Part shown: piece by piece, positions 14,867 through 22,939 of the stretch
How the letters are laid out: the number at the start of each line of letters is the position of its first letter
Numbering within the stretch: the first letter of the stretch is position 1
Assembly (NCBI GenBank): GCA_910579325.1
Contig: CAJTTU010000049.1
Location: 1-24,507, forward strand
Direction of reading: 5' to 3'
From: an uncultured Lachnospiraceae bacterium
Lineage (GTDB): Bacteria > Bacillota > Clostridia > Lachnospirales > Lachnospiraceae
DNA: 24,507 nt
Translations under genes and position numbers: made by a program
Notes under the pieces: model-generated
Database searches by the model: none
Told to the model about the DNA's origin: nothing
What the model saw: only the letters and a program-made list of their open reading frames with translations

Positions 14867-17578
14867 CTATTTCGCGTCAAACCATGTCTCCCCCGTGTGC
14901 AAATCCACTTCCAGAGCCACCGAAAGCTCTGCGGCCCCTTCCATTTCCTGGCGCATAATACGGGACACCTGCTCCACCTCGTCCCGGGCAGCCTCCACCA
15001 GCAGTTCGTCGTGAATCTGCAGTACCAGCCGGGATTTCAGCCCCTCGCGGCGCAGACGCTCGTCCACCCGGATCATGGCGATCTTGATAATATCGGCGGC
15101 GGTTCCCTGTATGGGCGAGTTCATGGCCACCCGCTCGCCAAACTGTCTCTGCATAAAATTGCTGGAGTCAAGCTCCGGCACCGGGCGGACTCTGCCGAAC
15201 ATGGTGACGGCGCTGCCCTCCTTCTTCGCCCGTTTTACCAGACCGTCCAAAAACGCTTTTACTCCCGGATAGGTTTTAAAATACCGGTCGATATACTCCG
15301 TAGCCTCTTTCCTGCTGATACTTAAATCCTCGCTTAACCCAAAGGCGCTGATACCATATACAATACCAAAATTGACCGCTTTCGCATTTCGTCTCTGCAG
15401 CGGCGTCACTTCCTCCAAAGGCGTGTGGAACACCTGAGACGCCGTGATGGCATGGATGTCCTGGGCCATGCCGTAGGCCTGGATCAGCCGCTCGTCCCCG
15501 GACATATGGGCCAGCACCCGCAGCTCGATCTGAGAGTAGTCCGCATCCACGAACACAAACCCTTCTCTGGGCACAAACACCTTACGGATCGCCCGGCCCA
15601 GCTCCATACGGATCGGGATATTCTGAAGATTAGGCTCCGTGCTGCTGATCCGGCCCGTGGCCGTGATGGTCTGATGGAATTTTCCATGAATCCGGCCGTC
15701 CTCCCGGATAAAAGCGGCCAGGCCGTCCGCATAAGTAGATTTTAACTTGGTCAGCTGCCGGTATTCCAGGATCTGCCCTACCACCGGGTAATCCGGGCGC
15801 AGCTTTTCCAGCACGTCCGCCGAGGTGGAGTAACCGGTCTTTGTCTTTTTCCCAAAGGGCATATGAAGCTTTTCAAACAGAATCACGCCCAGCTGCTTCG
15901 GGGAATTGATGTTGAAAACTTCGCCGCAGCCTTCATATATTTTCTGTTCTAGCTGCTGAATGCCGGATACCAGATGATCTCCGTACTCTTTTAAAGCCTC
16001 CTTCTCTACGGCTACTCCTTCCGCCTGCATATGGGCCAGTACCTGTACAAGAGGCATCTCGATCTGCCGGTACAGCGTCCCCATTCCCATTTCTTCCACA
16101 CGGGCCAGCGCCAGAGGCCCTGCCTTAAGCGCCGTGACGCACAGACCTCCCACGTAGGTCAAAAAATTTTCATGCTGCTCTTTAGCCGCCTGAATGAGAG
16201 ACTGCTTCCCGAACAGATCGGCTCTTGCGCGCAGCATGGTCCCCCGGTAATCCCTGGCCAGGTCATCGGCATCATAGGTATCCTTCAGCGGATTGACCAG
16301 ATAGGCGGCGATGCTTAAATCCCACACCTGAGACTGCTCCGGCAAATCTCCACAACCGATCCGGCTAAGCGGGCCGCCGGTGTCTTTTGCCTGATACTGC
16401 GTTATAAAAGCCAGCTGTTCTTTCAGCTGTATCGTATAAACCGTAACGCCGGTCTCAAGAATGCGATAGGCCCAGTCCCCCAGGTATTCCGCCGTCACAA
16501 AACCCTGGCAGGGAATGTACGCCGCATCCTCCTCACAGGCGATGGACAGTCCCAGAAGTTGCTCCTGCTCATGGATCATCTGCAATCCCAGCGCAGCGCA
16601 TTTTTCTGCTTTCGCCCTGTCCAATATTCCTGAAAGCAGTTTTTCCGTTTCGGAAAGCTCTGTCACTTCCCGGCAGCTTTGGCCCTTTTCGCTCTCCTCC
16701 CCCTGTTCTTCCACGGAGAAACGGGAGAGCATTGACTTAAATTCCAGCCGCTTCATATACTGAAAGGCTTCTTTTGTATATAAATTGCCCAGCTTCGCAT
16801 GGGCCAGCGCAAAATTCAGCGGGCAGTCCGTTTTAATCGTGGCCAGCGTCTTGCTCATCTGCGCCATATCATAATGCTCCCGCAAAGCATTCTGCGCCCT
16901 GGCCGGTTTGATCTCATCGATATGGGCATAGGCATTCTCAATGCTCTGATATGCCACGATCAGGTTTGTCGCGGTTTTCTCCCCGATTCCCGGCACGCCG
17001 GGGATATTATCGGAGGCGTCTCCCATCAGCGCCTTGACATCAATAAACTCCGCAGGCGTTACCTGATAAGCCGCCTTCACATCCGCGGCGTGGTAATCCT
17101 CCACCACGGTCTGATTCCGTTTCGTTTTGGGAATCCGCACACAGACCAACTCGCTGGCCAGCTGTAAAAGATCCCTGTCGCCGGACACCAGCGCCACCCG
17201 GATATCCTGCGCCTCACAGATTCTCGCGATCGTGCCCAGAATGTCGTCAGCCTCATAACCGGGACATTCGATCACCGGAATCTCCATGGCCGTCAATACT
17301 TCCTTAATTAAGGGAACCTGCTCCAACAGCTCTTTTGGCATCGGCTTTCTGGTGCCTTTATAAGCCTCATACATCTGATGCCGGAAGGTGGGGGCTTTCA
17401 CGTCAAAAGCCACCGCCAGATAATCCGGGGTTTCCTCATCCAGAATTTTAAACATAATATTCAGGAATCCGTATACTGCATTGGTATGGATTCCCTCGGA
17501 ATTGGTCAGCTCCGGAACCCCGTAAAAGGCTCTGCTTAGAATGCTGTGACCGTCGATCAATACAATTTTTTGGCTCAT
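14867..17578 (-). CDS. polA: DNA polymerase I
   Basis: This 903-residue enzyme fills repair gaps and removes primers. The N-terminal 5' nuclease domain has GYEADD (about 107-112), VSGDRDLLQL (about 131-140) and GDASDNIPGVPGIGEKTA (about 186-203). The central domain at about 305-500 corresponds to the 3' exonuclease but lacks the DxE motif (CAALGLQMI stands there), so proofreading is probably absent, as in Taq-like and many Bacillota enzymes. The polymerase domain has motif A VDADYSQIELR (about 677-687), motif B RRNAKAVNFGIVYG (about 729-742), and motif C QIHDELL (about 854-860). The start at 17578 is an ATG; the frame upstream begins at TTG and holds the ribosome site AAGGGAACTGG. Confidence 0.97.
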   Translation of the reverse strand: MSQKIVLIDGHSILSRAFYGVPELTNSEGIHTNAVYGFLNIMFKILDEETPDYLAVAFDVKAPTFRHQMYEAYKGTRKPMPKELLEQVPLIKEVLTAMEIPVIECPGYEADDILGTIARICEAQDIRVALVSGDRDLLQLASELVCVRIPKTKRNQTVVEDYHAADVKAAYQVTPAEFIDVKALMGDASDNIPGVPGIGEKTATNLIVAYQSIENAYAHIDEIKPARAQNALREHYDMAQMSKTLATIKTDCPLNFALAHAKLGNLYTKEAFQYMKRLEFKSMLSRFSVEEQGEESEKGQSCREVTELSETEKLLSGILDRAKAEKCAALGLQMIHEQEQLLGLSIACEEDAAYIPCQGFVTAEYLGDWAYRILETGVTVYTIQLKEQLAFITQYQAKDTGGPLSRIGCGDLPEQSQVWDLSIAAYLVNPLKDTYDADDLARDYRGTMLRARADLFGKQSLIQAAKEQHENFLTYVGGLCVTALKAGPLALARVEEMGMGTLYRQIEMPLVQVLAHMQAEGVAVEKEALKEYGDHLVSGIQQLEQKIYEGCGEVFNINSPKQLGVILFEKLHMPFGKKTKTGYSTSADVLEKLRPDYPVVGQILEYRQLTKLKSTYADGLAAFIREDGRIHGKFHQTITATGRISSTEPNLQNIPIRMELGRAIRKVFVPREGFVFVDADYSQIELRVLAHMSGDERLIQAYGMAQDIHAITASQVFHTPLEEVTPLQRRNAKAVNFGIVYGISAFGLSEDLSISRKEATEYIDRYFKTYPGVKAFLDGLVKRAKKEGSAVTMFGRVRPVPELDSSNFMQRQFGERVAMNSPIQGTAADIIKIAMIRVDERLRREGLKSRLVLQIHDELLVEAARDEVEQVSRIMRQEMEGAAELSVALEVDLHTGETWFDAK

Positions 17579-17597
17579 TTCACCAGTTCCCTTCAAG

Positions 17598-17625
17598 ACT
17601 ATATCAGTTTATTCACAAAATCAAA
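17598..17625 (-). promoter_or_regulatory. Candidate internal promoter for polA
   Basis: On the minus strand TTTGAT (17620-17625) and TATAGT (17598-17603) are 16 bases apart, in the 118-base gap upstream of polA. It would let polA be made independently of the zinc-finger membrane gene. The match is moderate. Confidence 0.35.
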
Positions 17626-17696
17626 GCAACAAACGCTATGAACAACACGCTTTGTCATCCACTGCCATTCTCCGGACATTTCTCTTTTGCAGCAGA

Positions 17697-18032
17697 TTAA
17701 AACCCAATTTTGACCTTCAGCAGAAACGCCAAAACCACGAACCAAAAGGCGATCGTGGACATGGCATACCGAAAGGATTTCCATACCAGATGCTCATCGA
17801 TATGGTTCAGCGCATTGTCCATACAGGCCGCATATGCCCCCTCCGGGTCGTATACGCCGTCCGTGTCGTCGTCTAACTGCGCCAGCCCCACATCGATCAT
17901 CACATAAGTTTTCAGTTCTTCCTCACAGGCCTCACAGCCGTATATATGCTCCACAAAAGGCTCAAGCTCATCAAACGGCAGACGGTTATGAAAAAAATCC
18001 TCCAGCTTCGCGCAGGTCTCCCGGCAATCCAT
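17697..18032 (-). CDS. Small membrane protein with zf-HC2-like motif
   Basis: This 111-residue protein has an H-x3-C-x2-C motif (His29, Cys33, Cys36 in HIYGCEACEEEL), an acidic middle and one C-terminal membrane helix at about 89-107 (AMSTIAFWFVVLAFLLK). This layout resembles anti-sigma-factor zinc-finger proteins, with the finger in the cytoplasm, but there is no sigma-factor gene next to it and no extracytoplasmic domain. The start at 18032 follows GGAGGG. It is the first gene of the polA block and has a strong promoter upstream. Role unknown. Confidence 0.75.
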   Translation of the reverse strand: MDCRETCAKLEDFFHNRLPFDELEPFVEHIYGCEACEEELKTYVMIDVGLAQLDDDTDGVYDPEGAYAACMDNALNHIDEHLVWKSFRYAMSTIAFWFVVLAFLLKVKIGF

Positions 18033-18160
18033 GACGATCCCTCCTTTTTCGCCTTCATGTACTCTCGGAATCTCCAAGCCTTAATGGTTTACCAATACAT
18101 TCCTGTCTGTTCCAGGAAAACTGCAAACCCCTTCAACTTTCTCTTATCCTGACAGCATCT

Positions 18161-18189
18161 ATTATGCCTTCGATTCCCATGTATGTCAA
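18161..18189 (-). promoter_or_regulatory. Strong sigma-A promoter for the zinc-finger/polA operon
   Basis: On the minus strand TTGACA (18184-18189) and CATAAT (18161-18166) are exactly 17 bases apart. Transcription would start near 18154, giving a leader of about 120 bases before the gene at 18032. Confidence 0.7.
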
Positions 18190-18296
18190 TATCTCAATTT
18201 ACATCGAGCAGACCCCTGCACGGATGTTGATATTTTCCGAATATTTCTGTCAAACGGCAGCACTTACATTTTTTTACTATTTCGTAAGGCAGCGTA

Positions 18297-18325
18297 TAGA
18301 CATTTTGCAGGAGATATGGTAAAAT
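18297..18325 (+). promoter_or_regulatory. Sigma-A-like promoter for the coiled-coil gene
   Basis: TAGACA (18297-18302) and TAAAAT (18320-18325) are 17 bases apart. Transcription would start near 18332, leaving a leader of about 45 bases before the ATG at 18379. It is divergent from the polA-side promoter; the roughly 110 bases between them are AT-rich and otherwise empty. Confidence 0.6.
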
Positions 18326-18378
18326 ACAAACTATCAGCACTGAATAATCAAAATTTTTATTTGAAAGAAAGTGATAAT

Positions 18379-18738
18379 ATGACATTAACAAATGATGATT
18401 TAATGGCCTTATCAGATATGATATCTGGTATCATGAGTCACAAACTGGGTCCGATCAACCAACGTCTTGATGCCATGGACCAACGTCTTGATGCCATGGA
18501 CCAACGTCTTGATGCTATGGACCAGCGTCTTGATGCTATGGACCAACGCTTTGACAAAATAGAAAGCCGTTTGAACGTTATCGAATTTAAGCAGGACAGA
18601 ATGTCAGAGCAGTTAAAAGTACTCGACGCCAGACAAAAGCTTTTTGAAGTAAATACAAACAAAAAAATTGCCAAACTGCAAGACGGCAGGGACACAGTCG
18701 TGGAGATTCTCAGATTAAACCACATGGTGCTGGTATAA
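18379..18738 (+). CDS. Small coiled-coil protein with tandem heptad repeats
   Basis: This 119-residue soluble protein has no signal or membrane segment. Residues 28-55 are four copies of the heptad QRLDAMD, followed by a diverged fifth copy QRFDKIE, and then more heptad-like sequence to about residue 105. Leu and Met fall at regular heptad positions, so a long parallel coiled coil is expected. The start at 18379 has only a weak GAAAG site; the upstream frame to 18316 overlaps the promoter. Small coiled-coil proteins of this style occur singly in Lachnospiraceae and have no known role. It is the only complete plus-strand gene here and is AT-richer than its neighbours. Confidence 0.75.
   Translation: MTLTNDDLMALSDMISGIMSHKLGPINQRLDAMDQRLDAMDQRLDAMDQRLDAMDQRFDKIESRLNVIEFKQDRMSEQLKVLDARQKLFEVNTNKKIAKLQDGRDTVVEILRLNHMVLV
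18460..18564 (+). repeat. Tandem 21-base in-frame repeat (heptad array)
   Basis: Four units of 21 bases at 18460-18480, 18481-18501, 18502-18522 and 18523-18543. The first two are identical; the third and fourth differ by one or two bases. A diverged fifth unit follows at 18544-18564. Each unit encodes QRLDAMD. Near-identity at silent positions points to recent expansion by slippage. Confidence 0.95.
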
Positions 18739-19115
18739 ATTTCCGGCTGTCCACAGGAATACTCTGCGCTACGGTTTGTTGCCCTTCACAGGACCTTTCC
18801 TAATTATCACTTAAAAACGTTTAATCACTTAAAAACAGAGCCCAAAACAGGCCCTGAATGCTCCTGATACATTAAAATCCACAAAAAATCAAATGATTTA
18901 CAGATTGCTCACTCCGCTGTGAACCATCTGTTATATGGCTCTGCGCAAAACCGGACGACCGAATCAAATGAAAACCGAAAATCTCTCTGTTTTTATTGTC
19001 CATATATTTAATTCAGGGCGCCGGCTATTTTTAACCGACGCCCTCATACGGACAAAATCATATTTCATTCGGCGGACAGAACTGACGCTATCCTCTGTCC
19101 GGCCGCGTAAACCGC
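18739..19115. other. Non-coding spacer with inverted and direct repeats
   Basis: No convincing gene. It contains a 13-base direct repeat ATCACTTAAAAAC at 18806-18818 and 18824-18836. There are also two inverted repeats near the end of the TetR gene: GGGCG-CGG with CCG-CGCCC (19016-19043, one mismatch) and CGGACAGA with TCTGTCCG (19073-19101). Neither has a clear T-run, though together they could end transcription of the converging genes. Confidence 0.55.
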
Positions 19116-19751
19116 TTAACGAACCCGAAACTTTTCCACAACAGCTCTTATAATATCCGTAAACTTTTTCGCGTTTGTTTCAATTTCCTCTTTTCCTAAT
19201 TTTTGAAATTTGTATTCCATCAGAAGTCCATGAAACATATACACATCCATATAGGACAGCTTTTCCGCCGTATCCAGAGCTATATATCCCATACTTGCAG
19301 CTCTGCGGTACATAATATAGTCCCGTTCGCGGAGATTCCCGTTAAAAACGACGCTGACCAGCAGGCCGTCCATGTTTTCAAATTTTTCAGAAAACAGCTC
19401 ATAATACTCATATATGATGTCTACAAGACTTTCTTTATACTTTCCGAAAAACAACATCTCAAAAACATCGACATTCTCAAGGGCATAAAAAACAAACCGT
19501 TCCCACAGCATCAGATTCAGTTCCAGCGGATCACGGATTTCTTTTGTATATCTTTTAAAATCCGCAATATAGCCCTCCAGATATCTGACCGAAGCCATGG
19601 TAATCAGATGCTCCACATTATCAAAATACCGATATATCACTGTGCTTGTACAGCCAACCTCCTTTGCCAGACGTCTGATACTGACACCTAATACGCCCTC
19701 CGTATTCAGAATATCATATGTCACATTTAAGAATTGTTGTTTTTTGTTCAT
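19116..19751 (-). CDS. TetR/AcrR-family transcriptional regulator
   Basis: This 211-residue protein has an N-terminal TetR helix-turn-helix: VTYDILNTEGVLGVSIRRLA then KEVGCTSTVIYRYFDNVEHLI (about residues 9-50). An all-helical ligand domain follows, which does not match a subgroup I can name. It lies downstream of the quaternary-amine genes on the same strand and has its own promoter (19815-19842). It likely represses this cluster or itself; the ligand may be a betaine-type compound, but this is inference from position. The ribosome site is weak. Confidence 0.85.
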   Translation of the reverse strand: MNKKQQFLNVTYDILNTEGVLGVSIRRLAKEVGCTSTVIYRYFDNVEHLITMASVRYLEGYIADFKRYTKEIRDPLELNLMLWERFVFYALENVDVFEMLFFGKYKESLVDIIYEYYELFSEKFENMDGLLVSVVFNGNLRERDYIMYRRAASMGYIALDTAEKLSYMDVYMFHGLLMEYKFQKLGKEEIETNAKKFTDIIRAVVEKFRVR

Positions 19752-19781
19752 ATTGCTTTACTTTCCCGTTTTTATTTGCCC

Positions 19782-19792
19782 GTAAATTTTAC
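19782..19792. promoter_or_regulatory. Possible operator palindrome in the tetR leader
   Basis: GTAAATTTTAC is a perfect 5-1-5 palindrome lying downstream of the tetR transcription start. TetR proteins often bind such sites for self-control, but the site is short and AT-rich, so chance is possible. Confidence 0.25.
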
Positions 19793-19814
19793 TGAAAAAA
19801 TCTGACCGGCATCT

Positions 19815-19842
19815 ATTATACCATTTTCGGGAAAGAAATCAA
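19815..19842 (-). promoter_or_regulatory. Promoter of the TetR-family gene
   Basis: On the minus strand TTGATT (19837-19842) and TATAAT (19815-19820) are 16 bases apart. The -35 box directly abuts the stop codon of the broken BCCT gene. Start of transcription near 19808 gives a leader of about 57 bases. Confidence 0.6.
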
Positions 19843-21368
19843 TCATATTTTATTTTCGCTCTTTAAGGATTTTGCAAGACTGACGCAGGCTATAACGATA
19901 ATAAACATAAACGGAAACGCGGAAGCAATGGAAGCTGTCTGCAGCGCGGAAACCCCTCCCGAGTACAACAGCACGAAAGCGATCAAAGCCTGCATAATTC
20001 CCCAGACAACCTTTTTCAAATTGGGCGGATTCATATTTCCTTCCGAACTGAGCATGCTCAAAACAAAGGTAGCAGAGTCCGCGGAGGTTATAAAAAATAT
20101 AATCAGCACAATAATTGTGATAACAGACAGCAGCGTTCCGAGCGGATACTGGGTATATATAATAAAAGGCGCCGTCTCAGGCGAAGCTGTTATCAAGGTC
20201 AGCTGTTCCGAAGTGAATCGATCTGTCACATGCAGAGCCATGCCTCCAAAAACAGAAAACCATACGGCAGAGGCCAGCGTAGGCGCCGCCATCACGCCAA
20301 GAATAAATTCGCGGATCGTTCTTCCTTTTGAGATCCGGGCGATAAAAATTCCCACCAGCGGTGCCCAGGCAATCCACCAGGCCCAGTAAAAAACCTTCCA
20401 GGCCCCGACCCATTCGTTTTCGCCAAAAGGATTGATCCCCAGACTGTCAGAAATAAAACAGGACAGATACTCTCCGATTCCATTTGTAAAAATATTCAGA
20501 ATATCTGTCGTCGGCCCGATCAGAAAAGCCAGACACATCAGAAAACCCGCCAGACAAAGATTGATATCCGACAACTTTTTTATTCCTTTATCCAGACCGC
20601 CAATACTGCTTGCCAGGTAAATCAGGCACACGATTGTAATAATAATCAACCAGGTGACCGCGCGATTGGGCACACCCCAGAGAAAATTCAAACCGCCGCT
20701 GATCTGCAGACAACCGATGCCAAAGGACGCCGCCACACCTGCGACAGACATGATAATTGAAAAAATATCAATCACTTTCCCGGCCGCTCCTTTTACGCCC
20801 TTTTCTCCGATAATCGGCGTACAGATGCTGCTGATCAGCCCCGGCTGCTTTTTCCGGAACTGGAAATACGCAAGCCCCAGGCCAATAATCGAATATGCCC
20901 CCCAGGGCTGTAATCCCCAATGCATAAAAGAGGAACGAATGGCAAACCTTGCCGCTTCTTCTGTCATTGGCTCAACGCCCCCGATCGGATTGACATAATG
21001 AGAAAGAGGCTCCGCTATTCCAGTCCTACACCCATTCCCGCGCAAAAAAGCATGGCAAACCAGGAAAGCGTGCTGTATTCCGGCCGGGAATCGTCAGCCC
21101 CTAATCTGATCGCTCCATATTTACTGAACGCCAGTACAAGCAAAAATATCACAACCAAAAACATCACCAGCAGATACATCCATGAAAAATACTCCTTGAG
21201 AAAAGCCATCAGCTTTCTGGCATAGGAATCAAAGGCCTCACTTGCGGTCAATCCCAACAACGCGATCACCGTAACCATTCCGAATGAAACGACAAATACC
21301 ATGTTCTCCTGAAATATCTTTTTGATTTTTCCTGTTTCTCCGTGAGATTTCTTATGCATCCGCAACAT
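19843..21368 (-). pseudogene. BCCT-family (betaine/carnitine/choline) transporter, frameshifted
   Basis: Two frames together give a protein of about 510 residues. The N-terminal part (ATG at 21368 after AAGGAG, about 117 residues) ends FAMLFCAGMGVGLE and TAG at 21015-21017. The rest continues in the -1 frame from GIAEPLSHYVNPIG to 19843. Family members read GL-V-F-W/Y-G-[IV]AEP here; the intact copy at 22940-24502 has IGIVFYGVAEP. About 10 bases are missing, so even a -1 slip would lose three membrane residues. Later landmarks are intact: FYWAWWIAWAPLVGIF, SKGRTIREF, and LLYSGGVSALQTASIASAFPF. Probably inactivated recently. It would have been the third gene of the amine operon. Confidence 0.82.
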
Positions 21369-21406
21369 TTTACCAACTCCTTCACGTGATATGAACCCAT
21401 GTTCAA

Positions 21407-21451
21407 TTTCAGGACAGGCAGAACAGAACACCTGCCCTGCCTGTCCTGAAA
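21407..21451 (-). other. Strong stem-loop between MttB-like gene and broken BCCT gene
   Basis: TTTCAGGACAGGCAG (21407-21421) is the exact reverse complement of 21437-21451, a perfect 15-base-pair stem with a 15-base loop. It begins 23 bases after the methyltransferase stop. There is no T-run after it on the minus strand, so it may be a weak terminator or an mRNA-stabilising hairpin. Confidence 0.7.
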
Positions 21452-21473
21452 ACCGATATTCCAGCACTGCCGT

Positions 21474-22895
21474 TTATGCCTGTTCTATGCTGTCAATCAA
21501 TGCGCGGTCTACCCCGCGGCCTGTCAGAACCTCCCGCATTTTCTTTAAAATCTCCTCATCCGTCTCCGGTTTCTGATAATCTTCCCAGGATTTTTTCAGG
21601 ACTTTGTCCACAATTCGCTCAAACTGATCCTCCGGATGCTCCACATTGCCCCTGACGCTCAAAAACGGCGTCAACGGTTCTTTTCTGCAAAACTCAAATG
21701 TATGTTCTTCTGTCAGATACTGACCGGAATGCCCGACTTCATCGATCAGATCTACCGGAATGGTCTCCTCATTCACTTCGATGTCTCTCAGATAACGGTT
21801 TACATAATCGATGATCTGGAAGTCGGCGATCAGTTTCTCATAGGACATACAGGTATACCCGTCCAGAATGCCGGCAGAATGAATAATAAAATTGATTTTA
21901 TTCTGACAGCAGGCCATATATGTAATCATCGACTCATACCCTGCCTGCGTATTCATGATTTTAGCATCGCTTAAAGCGCCGCCGCCCCGGCAGGGAAGTC
22001 CGTAAAATTTTGCCAGCCGCGCGCAATATTTATAACACAGCGCTCCTTCCGGCGAACCGATCGCGATCGCTCCGTTCCGCATGTCTGCCGTAGTGGACTG
22101 AGAAGCGTACAGAACAGGGGTTCCCGGACGTACCATCTGCGCCAGCGCGATCGCGCACAGTACTTCCGCATTGGTCAGGGCAATTGTGGCTGCCAGCGTA
22201 ATCGGCGCCGTCGAGCCGGCCATAGCCGCTGACGCTACAACAAAAGGCTGTCCGTATTCGGCAAACGTCATCAGTGTCTCTGTCATATTGATGTCCAGTT
22301 GCATCTGGGTATTCGTATTGACAATCGTCAGCAGCCTGGGATGCGCGATCAGTTCTTCCTTCGGGCCAAAAGCCGCTTTCGCCATCTCAAACAGCGCTTC
22401 CAGCTGTTTTCTGTCGCCCGCTCCGGTCATCATGCATTTGTCCGAATGGGTATAAGCCGCGTAAAACATCAGCAGAGAAGCATTTTCCACCGGAACATCA
22501 CCGGGCTGGCAAATCACGCCGCCGTTGACATGGAAATTTTCATTGTTATGATACAGCTTGGTGAATTTTATATAATCCTCCATTTTCGCGGAATACCGGG
22601 TACCGTCCTGTTTTACAATCAACGGAGAACCATAAGAGGGCGCGCAATTAATAACATCCCCGCCAATCACAATCGTATGCTTCGGATTCCTTCCATATAA
22701 TGTAAAGCTATGCGGCGCTTTGCGTACCCAGTACATCAGCTGTTCTTCGGTAAAATGCGCCACATTGCCTTCCATACGGATTCCGTGGGCTTTTAAAATT
22801 TCCACCGCATCCCGGTGGTGAAACTTCATACCGGTTTTTTCAATGATCCGCATACTGTACTCATGAATCTTTTTCACATTATAATCTGTCAACAT
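21474..22895 (-). CDS. MttB-superfamily methyltransferase, non-pyrrolysine (quaternary amine demethylase type)
   Basis: This 473-residue protein belongs to the trimethylamine methyltransferase (MttB) superfamily: an N-terminal helix HEYSMRIIEKTGMKFHHRDAV, INCAPSYGSPLIV, AAMAGSTAPITLA, PVLYASQSTTADMRNGAIAI, GGGALSDAKIMNTQAGYESM, and SAGILDGYTCMSYEKLIAD. Pyrrolysine members are interrupted by an in-frame TAG; this frame is not, and the segment around residue 310 reads as sense codons (SDAK). Non-pyrrolysine relatives move a methyl group from glycine betaine (MtgB), proline betaine, carnitine or gamma-butyrobetaine to a corrinoid protein. The start is the second ATG (22895): AGGAGG is 8 bases from it but only 2 from the first at 22901. 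No corrinoid protein gene is visible. Confidence 0.9.
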   Translation of the reverse strand: MLTDYNVKKIHEYSMRIIEKTGMKFHHRDAVEILKAHGIRMEGNVAHFTEEQLMYWVRKAPHSFTLYGRNPKHTIVIGGDVINCAPSYGSPLIVKQDGTRYSAKMEDYIKFTKLYHNNENFHVNGGVICQPGDVPVENASLLMFYAAYTHSDKCMMTGAGDRKQLEALFEMAKAAFGPKEELIAHPRLLTIVNTNTQMQLDINMTETLMTFAEYGQPFVVASAAMAGSTAPITLAATIALTNAEVLCAIALAQMVRPGTPVLYASQSTTADMRNGAIAIGSPEGALCYKYCARLAKFYGLPCRGGGALSDAKIMNTQAGYESMITYMACCQNKINFIIHSAGILDGYTCMSYEKLIADFQIIDYVNRYLRDIEVNEETIPVDLIDEVGHSGQYLTEEHTFEFCRKEPLTPFLSVRGNVEHPEDQFERIVDKVLKKSWEDYQKPETDEEILKKMREVLTGRGVDRALIDSIEQA

Positions 22896-22903
22896 AAACA
22901 TAT

Positions 22904-22909
22904 CCTCCT
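22904..22909 (-). promoter_or_regulatory. Ribosome binding site deciding the MttB start
   Basis: A perfect AGGAGG on the minus strand lies 8 bases before the ATG at 22895 and only 2 before the ATG at 22901, so the second ATG is the functional start. Confidence 0.8.
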
Positions 22910-22939
22910 GATTTCATTCTATGCTGTTTTGTGTTTATA

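Noticed and set aside
17599..17784. Minus-strand open frame between the zinc-finger gene and polA
   Set aside because: It overlaps the 3' end of the zinc-finger gene and the candidate polA promoter, and has no family-like sequence.
18194..18391. Minus-strand open frame of 65 codons in the divergent promoter region
   Set aside because: It covers the plus-strand promoter and start of the coiled-coil gene and lacks a ribosome site; the region is better explained by two promoters.
18460..18564. CRISPR-like array
   Set aside because: The 21-base units are directly adjacent with no spacers and keep one reading frame, so this is a coding tandem repeat.
21010..21045. Programmed -1 frameshift in the BCCT gene
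   Set aside because: There is no slippery heptamer at the break, and the shifted product would still miss three conserved residues in a membrane helix.
21474..22895. Pyrrolysine-containing MttB
   Set aside because: The frame runs without an in-frame TAG through the region where pyrrolysine occurs, and ends in TAA.
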